A stretch of DNA of 64,000 bases. It comes from Fontimicrobium_A sp034506455 (GTDB lineage Bacteria > Zhuqueibacterota > Zhuqueibacteria > Residuimicrobiales > Krinioviventaceae). The notes under the pieces are model-generated. The model ran no database searches and was not told the origin of the DNA. It saw only the letters and a list, made by a program, of their open reading frames with translations. Shown in pieces: positions 9,785-19,284 of the stretch. A program made the position numbers and the translations under genes. Positions within the stretch are counted from its first letter, which is position 1, and each line of letters starts with the position of its first letter. The stretch spans positions 6,586 to 70,585 of the forward strand of contig JAPDPN010000001.1 of assembly GCA_034506455.1 (NCBI GenBank). The letters run 5' to 3'.

Positions 9785-10514
9785 ATTTTGCCTCAAATTG
9801 TACGGCTTGGTAAGCCATGGAGCCGAAAACCCCGATTGCCCCTTCGATGTGCAGCAAGGGATCCCGATTTCTGCGGGATCGAAAATAGTCGTACAAGTTT
9901 TCGTCCAGAGCAGTCACTTTGAGTGTGTAACGGTTTGGGGCGGCAAAAAGAAAGCCGAAAAAAGTCAGTTCCGTATCTTCCGAATAGACGGTCATCTCAA
10001 AGTCGTCGGTCGGGGCATAGACAGTCACGGCATAGGCGCGCGCAAACAGAGCCGGTTGCCATTTAATGTTAAGCATCTGAAAAGCCGGAAGCGTGTCGCC
10101 TTTACTGGGGGTTAGGATTTGCGGCTTACTCGGCATGGTCGTTTCGGCAAAGATTTTTCGGCCGTCCGCCAGAGTGACATCCAATTGATAGACATACCCC
10201 GCTTTCAAAGTCAGCTTGTCCTGTATGTCGCCGTAATTTCCTTCGAAAAGGTGCTTGAATTCCACTTCCTGATCGTTGGAACGCACGATAACGCGGGCGT
10301 CGGTTACGGCGCGGTTGGGAGCGGATGGAAAATAGTCGGTTACCCGATAAGACCTTTCCAATTTTACGTTCTTTTGGTTGTTATTCAAAATAAGAAGACC
10401 AAAGACGTTGATTTCAGGCTCATAATCAATTTTCGGAGCCTCAGGGAGATCGTTACAGGACAGCCAGATCAAAGCCGCCGGTAAGGCGGCCGCAAGCAGC
10501 TTTTTAGAAATCAA
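9783..10514 (-). CDS. Lipoprotein of the DUF4249 type, partner of the TonB receptor
   Basis: 243 residues from a TTG start at 10514 that overlaps the receptor stop by 11 bases. The longer upstream frame is only a shadow of the receptor. The signal peptide ends in a lipobox-like IWLSC, so the mature protein would be lipid-anchored. The body has beta-sandwich character (YVYQLDVTLADGRKIFAETTMP, YTLKVTALDENLYDYF) as in DUF4249 lipoproteins, which commonly follow carboxypeptidase-like-domain TonB receptors in Bacteroidota. By context it would sit on the receptor and help bind its substrate. The substrate is unknown and family membership is by pattern only. Confidence 0.7.
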   Translation of the reverse strand: MISKKLLAAALPAALIWLSCNDLPEAPKIDYEPEINVFGLLILNNNQKNVKLERSYRVTDYFPSAPNRAVTDARVIVRSNDQEVEFKHLFEGNYGDIQDKLTLKAGYVYQLDVTLADGRKIFAETTMPSKPQILTPSKGDTLPAFQMLNIKWQPALFARAYAVTVYAPTDDFEMTVYSEDTELTFFGFLFAAPNRYTLKVTALDENLYDYFRSRRNRDPLLHIEGAIGVFGSMAYQAVQFEAK

Positions 10515-12735
10515 ATTCAATCCCGAACGTCGGCAAAACGGGAAACATGGGGATAGTGATCTGTTTCGACGGATTGGCATCATGATCCCAAAAATATAAA
10601 AAAACATTTTTGCGATTGTAAGCATTCACGATCTGCAGATAAGGGTTACATTGCACGCCGAAGGCCTCGAAAGGTCTGCGCAGGCTTATATCCAACCGAT
10701 GGTAGTTTGGATAGCGAAAAGAGTTCTTTTTTCCCAGCCGATTATACACTTCATAATCGTATTGATTGCGGGCGAAATCCCACTCATAGTGAGCGTATTT
10801 GCCCAGTACCGGCGTATAAGGCAGGCCTGACCCGTACGAAAACACGAATCCCAACAGCCATTTTTTGCCCAAGTCAAAGGAAAGAGCCGCGTTAAAGTTG
10901 TGGCGACGGTCATGTTTGGGATAGTAGACCAAGTTGCCGATGCGGCGTCGGGTGACGGAAAAGGAATAGCTTGCCCAGCCGGTCAGTCTGCCGACGGACT
11001 TTTTGGCCATAACTTCAGCACCATAAGCTTCACCGTTACCGACGAAAAAGTCGTCTGTTTCATCGATCGCACTGCCGAACTCGTTCAACTCGAGCAGGTT
11101 GTGCATGGTTTTATAATAGCCCTCAAGAGTCATGGTCAAATCGAACGGAAGCAGCCATTCTAAGCCCAACACGGCGTGTTCGGATCGCAGAGGGAGAAAA
11201 TTCGCCGAAAGAGGAAACCACAAGTCGATAAATTGATAATTTTGATTGTCGCTTGCAGAGGTAGTGAGGAATTGATGATAAATTCCCAGTGAACTTTTAA
11301 GAGCGAAATTTTGCGTGAGGCGATATTTAGCGCCGAAGCGAGGGGAAAAGGTCGTTCTTTTGCCGTACGAATAGTGTTCGATGCGTGCGCCGGCCCGCAG
11401 AGACCATCTGCCGCTTTGCCATTCATCCTGCACGTAAAGCGAGGAAAGATACGGTCTGCGGTGATAATCGAAAAGAGGGGTTTTGTCGATCGTAAAGGAG
11501 TAGAGAAAATCATAGAATGTCTGCTGCAGGCCGAATTTAAACGAATGGTTTTTAAAGCCGAAGAAAGAGAAAGACAGGTCGGCGCTATAGTCCTGAATTC
11601 CGTTCTTTAGCTGCAGGGATGCAGTGTTTTCGTTTGTCAAGCCGAGATCCAGGTCCAGATTAAATTTACTGCGCGTCAATCGAGTTTCGGAATAGAGGTT
11701 GGGATGCATAACCCATCGCCAATAAAGGCTGGCGGTACGATTTCCCCACAACCAATAGAGATCCAAAGTAATGTCTTCATCAGAATCGAGAAGATAATCC
11801 AAGCGATCGTCGCCGAAAAATCCGCTGAGCGTTAAGCGATGATTTTCGTTGAGGTCGAAATTGATTTTGCCCTGCAAGTCGTAAAAATAGTAAGGAAAAT
11901 CGTAGCGCGTTCCTTTAAATAGCTGGTCGAAATAGGTTCTGCGGCCGGAAAAGAGAAACGAACCGCGCGGAAGCGGTCCCTCTACTGCGGCGCGGGCTGA
12001 AAGCAGGCTGATGTTGGCGTGGCCCTCAAAGTGTTGGGAATTTCCTTCTTTGTTGGTTATGCTGAGAACAGACGAAAGCCGTCCCCCATATTCAGCCGGG
12101 AATCCGCCTGCGATAAAATCGATCTGCTTGACCGCATCGGCGTTGAACATGCTGAAAAGTCCCAAGAGATGAAAGGGGTTATAAACCGTTACGCCGTCCA
12201 ACAGCACGAGGTTTTGATCCGGACTCCCGCCGCGAACATAGAGCTGACTGGAAAAGTCGGTGCGGCTGACGACTCCCGGCAGCAGCTGCAGAGTACGAAA
12301 GACATCCGCCTCGGCCACGGCCGGCAGAGTGCTGAGCTGCCGCGCCGAGATGGTGGTGGTCGAAACCTGCACTTCGCGCTCGAACCTCTCTCTCTCGGCG
12401 GTTTTGATAATCTCCTCGACCTCGATCACTTGCGGCCTTAAGAGAAAATTCCGTTTGAGGGTTTCGCCGGGCTTGACGGTGATCGGCTCTTCTTTGCGCT
12501 CATAGCCGATCATCGAGAGTACGAGCGTGTACTGACCGGCGGGAATGCGGTTGATGACAAAGTAGCCGCGGTCGTTAGTTGTCGTGCCCAAAGAAGTTCC
12601 GTCGAGAAAAACATTGACGTAGGGCATGAATTCGCCGTTGCGGGCATCGCGTACAAAGCCGCTGACGGCGCCTTCATTGTTTGATGCGGCAAAAACAGGG
12701 GTAAGAAAAAGCAGCAGCAGGGAAAATGGTCTCAT
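10504..12735 (-). CDS. TonB-dependent outer-membrane receptor with N-terminal carboxypeptidase-like domain
   Basis: 743 residues. A signal peptide (PFSLLLLFLTPVFA) is followed by a carboxypeptidase-regulatory-like domain (about 22-105, VSGFVRDARNGEFMPYVNVF), a plug domain (about 120-230, seen in TLQLLPGVVSRTDFSSQLYV and VRGGSPDQNLVLLDGV) and a C-terminal 22-strand barrel ending in aromatic FGIEFDF. It would import a large ligand across the outer membrane using ExbBD-TonB energy. The substrate cannot be read from sequence. Its ATG overlaps the stop of the threonylcarbamoyl-AMP synthase as ATGA (12732-12735), and its own stop overlaps the next lipoprotein. Confidence 0.93.
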   Translation of the reverse strand: MRPFSLLLLFLTPVFAASNNEGAVSGFVRDARNGEFMPYVNVFLDGTSLGTTTNDRGYFVINRIPAGQYTLVLSMIGYERKEEPITVKPGETLKRNFLLRPQVIEVEEIIKTAERERFEREVQVSTTTISARQLSTLPAVAEADVFRTLQLLPGVVSRTDFSSQLYVRGGSPDQNLVLLDGVTVYNPFHLLGLFSMFNADAVKQIDFIAGGFPAEYGGRLSSVLSITNKEGNSQHFEGHANISLLSARAAVEGPLPRGSFLFSGRRTYFDQLFKGTRYDFPYYFYDLQGKINFDLNENHRLTLSGFFGDDRLDYLLDSDEDITLDLYWLWGNRTASLYWRWVMHPNLYSETRLTRSKFNLDLDLGLTNENTASLQLKNGIQDYSADLSFSFFGFKNHSFKFGLQQTFYDFLYSFTIDKTPLFDYHRRPYLSSLYVQDEWQSGRWSLRAGARIEHYSYGKRTTFSPRFGAKYRLTQNFALKSSLGIYHQFLTTSASDNQNYQFIDLWFPLSANFLPLRSEHAVLGLEWLLPFDLTMTLEGYYKTMHNLLELNEFGSAIDETDDFFVGNGEAYGAEVMAKKSVGRLTGWASYSFSVTRRRIGNLVYYPKHDRRHNFNAALSFDLGKKWLLGFVFSYGSGLPYTPVLGKYAHYEWDFARNQYDYEVYNRLGKKNSFRYPNYHRLDISLRRPFEAFGVQCNPYLQIVNAYNRKNVFLYFWDHDANPSKQITIPMFPVLPTFGIEFDF

Positions 12736-13573
12736 AAAAACAGATCGTCTCGATAGCCTTTACCTTTACGAACAACAATCGGCTCGTCCTGCGTCAAATC
12801 GATGACCGTAGAAGGCTCTGCGCCTCCTACGTCACAATCCAAAAAGAGGTCAACCAAATGCGCAAAGACTTCGGCAATCTCATCAGGGTCGGTCAGATAC
12901 TTGCCTTCGGCGAGAGCGGCGCTGGTGCTGATAATCGGCCGGCCGAAGGCGCGCACCAGATCACGGCAAACCGCATGATCCGGCACGCGAATGCCGACCG
13001 TGCTGCGTTTTTCAGTCAGTATTTTGGGAACAGCACGAGTGGCTTCCAAAATGAACGTATAAGGCCCCGGCAGCAGCCGACGCATGATCTTGTAAGCAGG
13101 ATTCGATACATGCGCATATTTGGCGATATCTTTGAGGTCCGGGCAGATAAAGCTGAGCCGCGCCTTTTTGCTGACCCCTTTAATTTGATAAATGCGTTCA
13201 ACGGAGCGTCTATTCAATAAATCGCATCCAAGGCCGTAAACGGTATCAGTCGGATAAATAATCAGACCGCCGTCGTTCAAAACCTTGACGGCTTTGTCGA
13301 TGTATCGCGANNNNNNNNNNNNNNNNNNNNNNNNNNNNNNNNNNNNNNNNNNNNNNNNNNNNNNNNNNNNNNNNNNNNNNNNNNNNNNNNNNNNNNNNNN
13401 NNNNNNNNNNTTTGATAAATGCGTTCAACGGAGCGTCTATTCAATAAATCGCATCCAAGGCCGTAAACGGTATCAGTCGGATAAATAATCAGACCGCCGT
13501 CGTTCAAAACCTTGACGGCTTTGTCGATGTATCGCGATTGCGGGTTATCGGGATGAACGTAAAGACGAACCAT
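12732..13573 (-). CDS. L-threonylcarbamoyladenylate synthase (Sua5/YciO/TsaC), split by a false gap
   Basis: It makes threonylcarbamoyl-AMP from threonine, bicarbonate and ATP for the t6A37 modification of tRNAs. The true start is at 13573 (MVRLYVHPDNPQSRY). After LLNRRSVERIYQ the frame enters the 127-bp duplication and 100 N. Collapsing 13311-13537 gives one uninterrupted 204-residue protein, the normal size of the short form. Family motifs are IIYPTDTVYGLGCD, KGVSKKARLSFICPDL, LLPGPYTFILEA, STVGIRVPDH and PIISTSAALAEGK. It is the first gene of the unit that continues into the TonB receptor. YciO-type members lack proven TsaC activity, so the exact subfamily is open. Confidence 0.9.
13184..13310. 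repeat. 127-bp exact duplication, copy 1 (assembly overlap)
   Basis: Identical to 13411-13537 and ending at the start of a 100-N run, inside the Sua5-family gene. It has the same length as the pair at 484/711, which points to k=127 contig ends. Confidence 0.9.
13311..13410. other. Assembly gap of 100 N (spurious)
   Basis: Placeholder between two identical 127-bp blocks. Removing 13311-13537 restores the Sua5-family reading frame. Confidence 0.9.
13411..13537. repeat. 127-bp exact duplication, copy 2 (assembly overlap)
   Basis: Second copy of 13184-13310. It encodes the N-terminal YPTDTVYGLGCD segment a second time. Confidence 0.9.
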
Positions 13574-13738
13574 CTTTTTCCTGCGATTCGGCCTGCACGA
13601 GCCTAACTGAAAAACCTGTCAACAATTGAAATTAGAGCATACCGTCGAGATTTCCAAGGCTTAATATTCGCTTAAAATGGAATTCTCGCGCCGGGACGTT
13701 TGTTATGATTTCCCATATTTAGTACGAGGTGAGAAATC

Positions 13739-15004
13739 ATGATGTTTCAAGAGGTTTTATACGGCATTCTAAGGAACGCATTTGCTCTGCTGCAGGAGAT
13801 GGCGCCGTACCTTCTACTCGGATTTCTGGTTGCCGGAATCCTCAATGAATTTCTTTCAGCTGAAAAAATAGCCCGCCATCTGGGCAGGAACAATTTTGCT
13901 TCGATAGTCAAAGCGGCGATTTTCGGCATTCCGCTGCCGCTCTGTTCCTGCGGCGTTATTCCGCCGACCGTAGCCCTCCGCAAAGCAGGTGCCGGACGCG
14001 CACCGGTGCTTTCTTTTTTAATTGCCACCCCTACGACAGGCGTCGATTCCATCGCAGCCACTTACTCGCTCATGGGGCCTTTTTTCGCCTTTTATCGCGT
14101 CTTGGCTTCCTTTATAGCCGCCGTTTTTACCGGAAGTCTTGCAGGTCTTCTAAAACTGGAAGAAAAGGGTACCCAATTGGCTAATGGGGTGCAGGCTTTA
14201 TCAGATTCTCCGGCTTTCACCAAAAGAATTTTACGGGTGATACAATACGGATTCGTTGAATTGATTTCCGAAATCAGCAAATGGCTGATCATAGGCATTC
14301 TCATCGGCGGCGTCATAACCTTTTTTATACCTGATGACTTTTTCAGGCAGGCCGGAGGGAACGGCATCGTCAACATGCTTTTAATGCTTTTGATCGCCGT
14401 GCCGCTTTACGTGTGCGCCACCGGTTCAATTCCGATTGCCGCGGCCCTCATGATGAAAGGACTGAATCCTGGAGCCGCATTTGTCTTTCTGCTGGCCGGC
14501 CCGGCCACCAATTCGGTGACGATTACCGTGATCTCTAAATTTCTCGGGAAAAAGACCACAGCGGTTTACCTAAGCGGCATCATCGTCAGCAGCATTGTAT
14601 TAGGTTTGGGATTGGATTTTATCTGGAATCACTACAATCTATCGGCTTCCTTTCTCCATCATCATCATCATCATGCTCTGCTGCCGCCGACGCTGAGCGC
14701 GATTTCTGCAGCCGTCATTTTAGTTCTCCTGCTTGCGGCGCCGCTTGTAAATCGCATGAAAAAGGGTGAAGAACCTCAGATAATGGAGAAAGGTGAAATG
14801 ACTTTGATTTTTTATGTACCGGATATGACCTGCAACAACTGCGTTGCGCATGTCAAAAAGGCCGTTGAAAGTGTCGATGGTGTTGATCGGGCGCGAATCG
14901 ATTTGGCGACGAAAAAAGTCGAATTGGTTCACACCGATCAACTGGACTTGTCGCTGGTTTTTGAAGCGATACGCGCCGCCGGATACGAGCCGAAAACGAC
15001 CTGA
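13739..15004 (+). CDS. SO_0444-family Cu/Zn efflux permease with C-terminal heavy-metal-associated domain
   Basis: 421 residues. A two-part permease of the SO_0444/UPF0718 type spans about 1-340, with the signature PLCSCGVIPPTVALRKAGAG in the first half and the repeat-related CATGSIPIAAALMMKG and AGPATNSVT in the second. A histidine-rich linker (six His in a row near residue 307) follows. Residues about 352-421 are an HMA domain with the metal site DMTCNNCVAHV. The family exports copper or zinc across the inner membrane; the HMA domain and His run would bind and hand over the metal. The start has GAGGTGAG 5 bases upstream. It is transcribed alone and ends at a strong terminator. No metal-responsive operator was recognised. 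Confidence 0.88.
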   Translation: MMFQEVLYGILRNAFALLQEMAPYLLLGFLVAGILNEFLSAEKIARHLGRNNFASIVKAAIFGIPLPLCSCGVIPPTVALRKAGAGRAPVLSFLIATPTTGVDSIAATYSLMGPFFAFYRVLASFIAAVFTGSLAGLLKLEEKGTQLANGVQALSDSPAFTKRILRVIQYGFVELISEISKWLIIGILIGGVITFFIPDDFFRQAGGNGIVNMLLMLLIAVPLYVCATGSIPIAAALMMKGLNPGAAFVFLLAGPATNSVTITVISKFLGKKTTAVYLSGIIVSSIVLGLGLDFIWNHYNLSASFLHHHHHHALLPPTLSAISAAVILVLLLAAPLVNRMKKGEEPQIMEKGEMTLIFYVPDMTCNNCVAHVKKAVESVDGVDRARIDLATKKVELVHTDQLDLSLVFEAIRAAGYEPKTT

Positions 15005-15036
15005 ACAAATCAAACTCAAAACCGCTTTTACCATGG

Positions 15037-15063
15037 GCTGTTCAATAGAACAGCTTTTTTTTT
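15037..15063 (+). terminator. Rho-independent terminator after the Cu/Zn efflux permease
   Basis: Stem GCTGTTC / GAACAGC with loop AATA, followed directly by nine T. It lies 33 bases after the stop codon. Confidence 0.85.
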
Positions 15064-15204
15064 ATCTGATGGAATTTTTTCTTGCAGAATCGCTCAGATT
15101 TGCCTAAAGTAAGGAAAAAGTGGAATAGCTGATCGGATGGTTACTGCTCGGAACCGGCGAAAATCTTTGCGGGGTGCACCCACTGCAGACGTCATTTCGC
15201 CGCT

Positions 15205-15888
15205 ATGACAGCATTTAAATGCGAGTCAGCCATGCCTTATTTTATACTGCTCATTTTATTGTCGTCGACGGTAACGCTTCTCATTCGAGCTGAGCTTTCG
15301 AATCGACGTCGGCAGGTCTATATTTTCAAGCCGCTTTCTACGGTCATCGTGATCTCTACGGTTTTGCTGTCATTTTTAGGCGAAACTCGTTTTTCTTACT
15401 CTTTTCTCATTTTAATCGGTCTGCTTTTTTCCCTTGGGGGCGACATTGCACTGATGTTTCCCAATAAGAAATTATTTTTAATCGGTTTAATTTCATTTCT
15501 CCTTGCTCATATCGTATATACGATTGCTTTCGGGTCTATCGGGAATTTTTCAGAATTGGACATATGGACTGCAACAGCTTTGGGCTTGGCGGGGATTGTA
15601 ACCTATCGTCTTCTTCGCGCCGGCCTCGGCGCGCTGAAACTGCCGGTAATCGTTTACATGGTAGTCATTTCGGTGATGGTCAATCGCGCCTTTTCCGTGT
15701 GGGCCAATCCTGCCTGCTCATCCCTGCCGGCTGGATTAATCAGCTCCGGCGCCGTTCTCTTTTATCTTTCCGATGCCATCTTGGCTCTCAACCGTTTTGC
15801 CAAGCCTTTGCGGTATGAGCGGTTCAGTTTGGTGCCGTACTATTTGGGTCAGTTTTTCATTGCGTTGTCTACGTATTATGTAAAATAA
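15205..15888 (+). CDS. YhhN/TMEM86-family membrane protein (lysoplasmalogenase-like)
   Basis: 227 residues with about eight hydrophobic segments. The family signature pairs are present: LFSLGGDIALMF in the middle and FYLSDAILALNRF near the end, with the conserved aspartates. The family includes human TMEM86B lysoplasmalogenase, which cleaves the vinyl-ether bond of lysoplasmalogens; activity of the bacterial members is less certain. An alternative start is the ATG at 15232. Only 16 bases separate it from the GH10 gene, so the two are probably co-transcribed, although no shared pathway is evident. Confidence 0.82.
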   Translation: MTAFKCESAMPYFILLILLSSTVTLLIRAELSNRRRQVYIFKPLSTVIVISTVLLSFLGETRFSYSFLILIGLLFSLGGDIALMFPNKKLFLIGLISFLLAHIVYTIAFGSIGNFSELDIWTATALGLAGIVTYRLLRAGLGALKLPVIVYMVVISVMVNRAFSVWANPACSSLPAGLISSGAVLFYLSDAILALNRFAKPLRYERFSLVPYYLGQFFIALSTYYVK

Positions 15889-15904
15889 AAACTATGGAGG
15901 ATCT

Positions 15905-16677
15905 ATGAGAAAAAAATCAATTATCGTTGTAAGTCTCGTTTTATTATACGGTATTGCCGCGGCTCAACCGTTGGCCGCCGGTCGAGAAAAGTTTTTAGGA
16001 AACATCATCAACGACGGCAATTCCATTCCTTATAAATTTGCGGAAATCTGGAATCAGGTTACACCGGAAAATGCCGGAAAATGGGGAAGCGTGGAGGGAA
16101 TCAAAGATAATTACAACTGGTCGAACTTGGATAAAATTTATCAATTTGCGAAAAAGAGGAATTTTCCGTTTCGGATGCACACTTTGGTTTGGGGGCAGCA
16201 GCAACCAGGCTGGCTCAAATCGCTACCGCCGGACCAGCAAAGAGAGCAGGTCGAGGAGTGGATCCGTCTGGTCTCCGAACGTTACCCGAAAATCGATTTT
16301 ATCGACGTAGTTAACGAGCCGCTGCATGAGACGCCGGTCTATGCCGAGGCTTTGGGCGGAAAGGGCGCTACGGGTTGGGACTGGGTTATCTGGTCGTTTG
16401 AAAAGGCGCGGCAGTACTTCCCAAACGCAAAACTTCACATCAATGACTACCATATCCTCACCGGTTTAGCGTCGATCAGCGATTATCTAAAAATCATCAA
16501 TCTTCTCAAAGATCGCGGACTTATTGACGGAATCGGGTGCCAGGGGCACTTTCTCGAGTCAACGAGCAGCAAGCTCATCACCAGCCGCCTGAATCAATTG
16601 GCAAAAGCCGGGCTGCCGATCTACATCACCGAATATGACGTCAACATTGCCGATGACACTAAGCAGCTTAATGTGTT
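15905..16677 (+). CDS. GH10 endo-1,4-beta-xylanase, 3' end lost in gap
   Basis: 257 residues are present up to the N run. GGAGGAT precedes the ATG. After a signal peptide (SIIVVSLVLLYGIAAA) comes a GH10 barrel: EIWNQVTPENAGKWGSVEG, RMHTLVWGQQQPGWL, acid/base glutamate in IDFIDVVNEPL (about residue 138), IGCQGHFLES, and the nucleophile glutamate in YITEYDVN (about residue 243). Both catalytic residues are therefore present. The enzyme hydrolyses internal bonds of xylan outside the cytoplasm. The last strands of the barrel, and any binding module or sorting tail, would lie in the gap at 16678. Confidence 0.93.
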
Positions 16678-16777
16678 NNNNNNNNNNNNNNNNNNNNNNN
16701 NNNNNNNNNNNNNNNNNNNNNNNNNNNNNNNNNNNNNNNNNNNNNNNNNNNNNNNNNNNNNNNNNNNNNNNNNNNNN
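16678..16777. other. Assembly gap of 100 N (true gap)
   Basis: No duplicated flanks. The xylanase enters from the left and the ThuA-like gene from the right, both without stop codons, so at least the 3' ends of both genes are missing. Real size unknown. Confidence 0.85.
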
Positions 16778-17495
16778 CATCCTTTCCGGCAGCCCAAACA
16801 ATGGCATTCCAGACCAGCTGACGGTAATGAGGGTTTTCATACGCACGGCGGTCGTGGCCCGGTTGCAGACAAACAATGCGGGAAGCGCCGTATCGATTCG
16901 TCCAGCCGATGATTGGGGAACTCGAAGGATGTGTCGTGCGCAGTAAAGGTGTTACGGAATCGAGCAGATAAAGATTGCCGTAGACTTCGTCGGTAAGCTC
17001 AAAATCGCTCAAGCCGGCGGTAACAGAATGCTTTGTATCGATAATTTGCACCGGAAAACGGACGTCATGCTGATAGGTGGAAGCAGAAGAACGATCGCTT
17101 TCAGGCAGGGATTCCGGTAGAATATATTTTCCGCCGCGAATGCGGGTGAATTCATCCCAGTGCTGATAAGAAACCAGCGAATGATGCAGAAAAACCAACC
17201 CTTTTCCATTTTCGACCAAAACGAGAAATGCATTCTTTTGCTCTTCGGAAATTTCCTGAACCATGTCATAGAAAATGATCACCTGGATATGCTCCAAGTC
17301 TGAAGAAGCATAGAGCTCATTAGCGTGAGGTTGTGAGGCAAATTGCGGTCGGATTCCCTCCATGCTTTCGAACATGGAATGGAAAGCTGCTTCATCAAAT
17401 TCGTGTCCGCCGGTGATAATCAAAACGGGTATCGGTTCGGCAGACAGGGATGCGGCAAACAGCAATAGGAAAATCGCTGCGCTCAGGAATCTCAT
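16778..17495 (-). CDS. Exported ThuA-like domain protein, 3' end lost in gap
   Basis: 239 residues before the gap. A signal peptide (FLSAAIFLLLFAASLSAEP) is followed by a ThuA-type class I amidotransferase-like fold: VLIITGGHEFDEAAFHSMF, KGLVFLHHSLVSY, VQIIDTKHSVTAGL, LQPGHDRRAYENPHYRQLV and the closing helix NAIVWAAGKD. The domain is therefore nearly complete and few residues need be missing. ThuA proteins are linked to sugar (trehalose or other glucoside) metabolism, often as secreted proteins without proven catalysis. It begins 31 bases after the crtB stop and may belong to the end of the carotenoid operon by readthrough. Confidence 0.85.
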
Positions 17496-17526
17496 TTTAT
17501 CCGATCTTTCCTCCCGGCTTGTCGCT

Positions 17527-18462
17527 TTAGCTGTGCTTTGCGCCGCCTGTAACCGGTTGGGGAAAAACAGGAGATATTTGCCGGCGCGGAAAAAGATTCG
17601 TTCTCAGAAACTCCTGTAAAAGAATCGCAAATTTACGGCTTTGCGAAACGAAAACTCGTCCGAGAAAAGGATTATAATCCCTTTTTTCGATTTCTGAAAG
17701 GATGCCTCGATAGATTCGGCTGGCGGCTTTTACGGCGAATCTTCCGTCTTTTGAGAGCATAGGAATTCCGTTATCCGCTTCAATAAAGAAGCGATGTGCC
17801 CGTTCGACTTGGTACTTGACGAGCTGCCTCATGGAATCATTAAAGGTTTCCTTAAAGAAATCTTTTTCATCCAGTCCGAATTGACGCACTTCGTTGAGCG
17901 GCAAATAAATCCGGTTCATATTTTTGTCTTCTTGGATGTCGCGCAGAATGTTTGCCAACTGCATGGCTACGCCGAGTTTTTCGGCATAATTCAACGCCGC
18001 CGGATCGCTGAAGCCGATAATATAGCTCATCATGATGCCGACGACGCCTGCAACGGCGTAGGCAAACTGGTATAATTCGGCAAACGACTGATAACGGTTC
18101 TTCAGCAAATCGAGCTTGACGCCGTCGAGCAGCTCCAAAGGGTATCGGAGAGGAATGTTATAGGCAAGTGCCGAAGGAATGAACGCCTTTAAAATGGGAT
18201 GTTCCGATTCTCCGCTTCGATAAGCGACGGCCAGTTCGTATTTGAGGTATTCGATTTCGGCCGTCAATTCATCTACTGTTCTGTTGCGCGGATTGTCGAC
18301 AATATTGTCGGCATATCGACAAAAGCTATAGAGAGCAAAGGTCGGCAGCCGCTTTTCTTTCGGCAAAAATTGGGTGGAAAGATAAAAGCTCTTTGAATGA
18401 AGAGCCGTTTGGGCTTTTGCATAAGCTATGGCATGCCTTATGTTTGTATCGTTTAGATTCAT
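17527..18462 (-). CDS. crtB: Phytoene synthase
   Basis: 311 residues. It condenses two geranylgeranyl diphosphates to 15-cis-phytoene, the first committed carotenoid step. The aspartate-rich motifs are YSFCRYADNIVDN (first, with N where most members have a second D) and LANILRDIQEDKNMNRIYLP (second). GAGG lies 5 bases before the ATG. It is separated from crtW by 96 bases, the longest spacer in the operon, which contains a TATAAT on the minus strand (18513-18508) without a clear -35 box, so an internal promoter is possible. A squalene-synthase-like role is less likely in this neighbourhood. Confidence 0.93.
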   Translation of the reverse strand: MNLNDTNIRHAIAYAKAQTALHSKSFYLSTQFLPKEKRLPTFALYSFCRYADNIVDNPRNRTVDELTAEIEYLKYELAVAYRSGESEHPILKAFIPSALAYNIPLRYPLELLDGVKLDLLKNRYQSFAELYQFAYAVAGVVGIMMSYIIGFSDPAALNYAEKLGVAMQLANILRDIQEDKNMNRIYLPLNEVRQFGLDEKDFFKETFNDSMRQLVKYQVERAHRFFIEADNGIPMLSKDGRFAVKAASRIYRGILSEIEKRDYNPFLGRVFVSQSRKFAILLQEFLRTNLFPRRQISPVFPQPVTGGAKHS

Positions 18463-18558
18463 ATGGCCTCAATTTAAAATTATTCTTAGGGATCAAACAC
18501 TTTTTCAATTATAAATCATTCCATGCAAATTAGCAGATAATTCCGCAAGCGGGGTCAA

Positions 18559-19284
18559 TTATCCACGCCCTGCCTCGGCGGCGTAAAGAGTTTCCCGCCT
18601 TTTTATCGCAAGTTTCCACCAGGGAATGGACGGATATTCGTGATGCTCCCAATGGTAGTCGAAATGATAACAGGCCAGCAAAGACCAGAAAGGTTTGAGG
18701 CTGCTGCTGACTGCGCGGTGGCGGTCACGGTAACCGCCTACCGGTTTACGATGCGGCAAATAGGTGCCGAAAAAAAACAATTGTAATGTAGACAGCAAAG
18801 ACGGTACTACCCAAAAGAGCGTTAAATTCATTGTCGGGACATGAAAAAGATGATGAAAAATATTGAAAATTACCGCCATGCCGAGTAGTTGCTTCCAGGA
18901 AAGATAGCGCTTAAGGAAAGTAAAATACCAGCCGAAAAAAGAGGTGCGGCGGCCGTCGTGGTAATCCGGGTCTTTCGATGAAGCCGGAAAACGGTGATGC
19001 ATAAAATGTTTTTCTCGAACCTGGAGGTAGGGAAAGAGGGCATAGAGACCCAGGCACAATGCGCCGATCAAGGAATTGAGCCGGTGACGACGCGGCACTA
19101 TACTGCCGTGAATGGCATCGTGAGCAGTAATAAAGACGCCGGTATAGAGAAAAGTCTGCAGGAGAATGCCGGGCAGTGCGAATGCGGCTGTTTGCTTTCC
19201 CCGCAGTGAAAAAAGCAGAATCAGTAATGCGGCCCAGGATAACAGAATGAGTGCCGCCATAAAAAGTCCGAAATATTTTTTCAC
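18559..19284 (-). CDS. crtW: CrtW-type beta-carotene ketolase
   Basis: 241 residues from the GTG at 19284, which overlaps the cruF stop as GTGA. A longer upstream frame runs through cruF and is not used. It is an integral membrane di-iron oxygenase with three histidine boxes: HDAIHG, EKHFMHHRFPASSKDPDYH and YHFDYHWEHHEYPSIPWW. The last, ending in PSIPWW, is characteristic of CrtW rather than of CrtZ/CrtR hydroxylases or ordinary desaturases. It adds a 4-keto group to beta-ionone rings. With a mono-cyclised substrate it would give a 4-keto-gamma-carotene type end group. The length matches CrtW (about 240-260). Confidence 0.9.
   Translation of the reverse strand: MKKYFGLFMAALILLSWAALLILLFSLRGKQTAAFALPGILLQTFLYTGVFITAHDAIHGSIVPRRHRLNSLIGALCLGLYALFPYLQVREKHFMHHRFPASSKDPDYHDGRRTSFFGWYFTFLKRYLSWKQLLGMAVIFNIFHHLFHVPTMNLTLFWVVPSLLSTLQLFFFGTYLPHRKPVGGYRDRHRAVSSSLKPFWSLLACYHFDYHWEHHEYPSIPWWKLAIKRRETLYAAEAGRG

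Noticed and set aside
14656..14679. Six-histidine run resembling a purification tag
   Set aside because: It is inside a natural metal transporter between the permease and the HMA domain, with no vector sequence nearby, so a natural metal-binding linker is the simpler reading.
16635..16946. Xylanase and ThuA-like genes as one fused or overlapping unit
   Set aside because: They are on opposite strands and meet only across a gap of unknown size.
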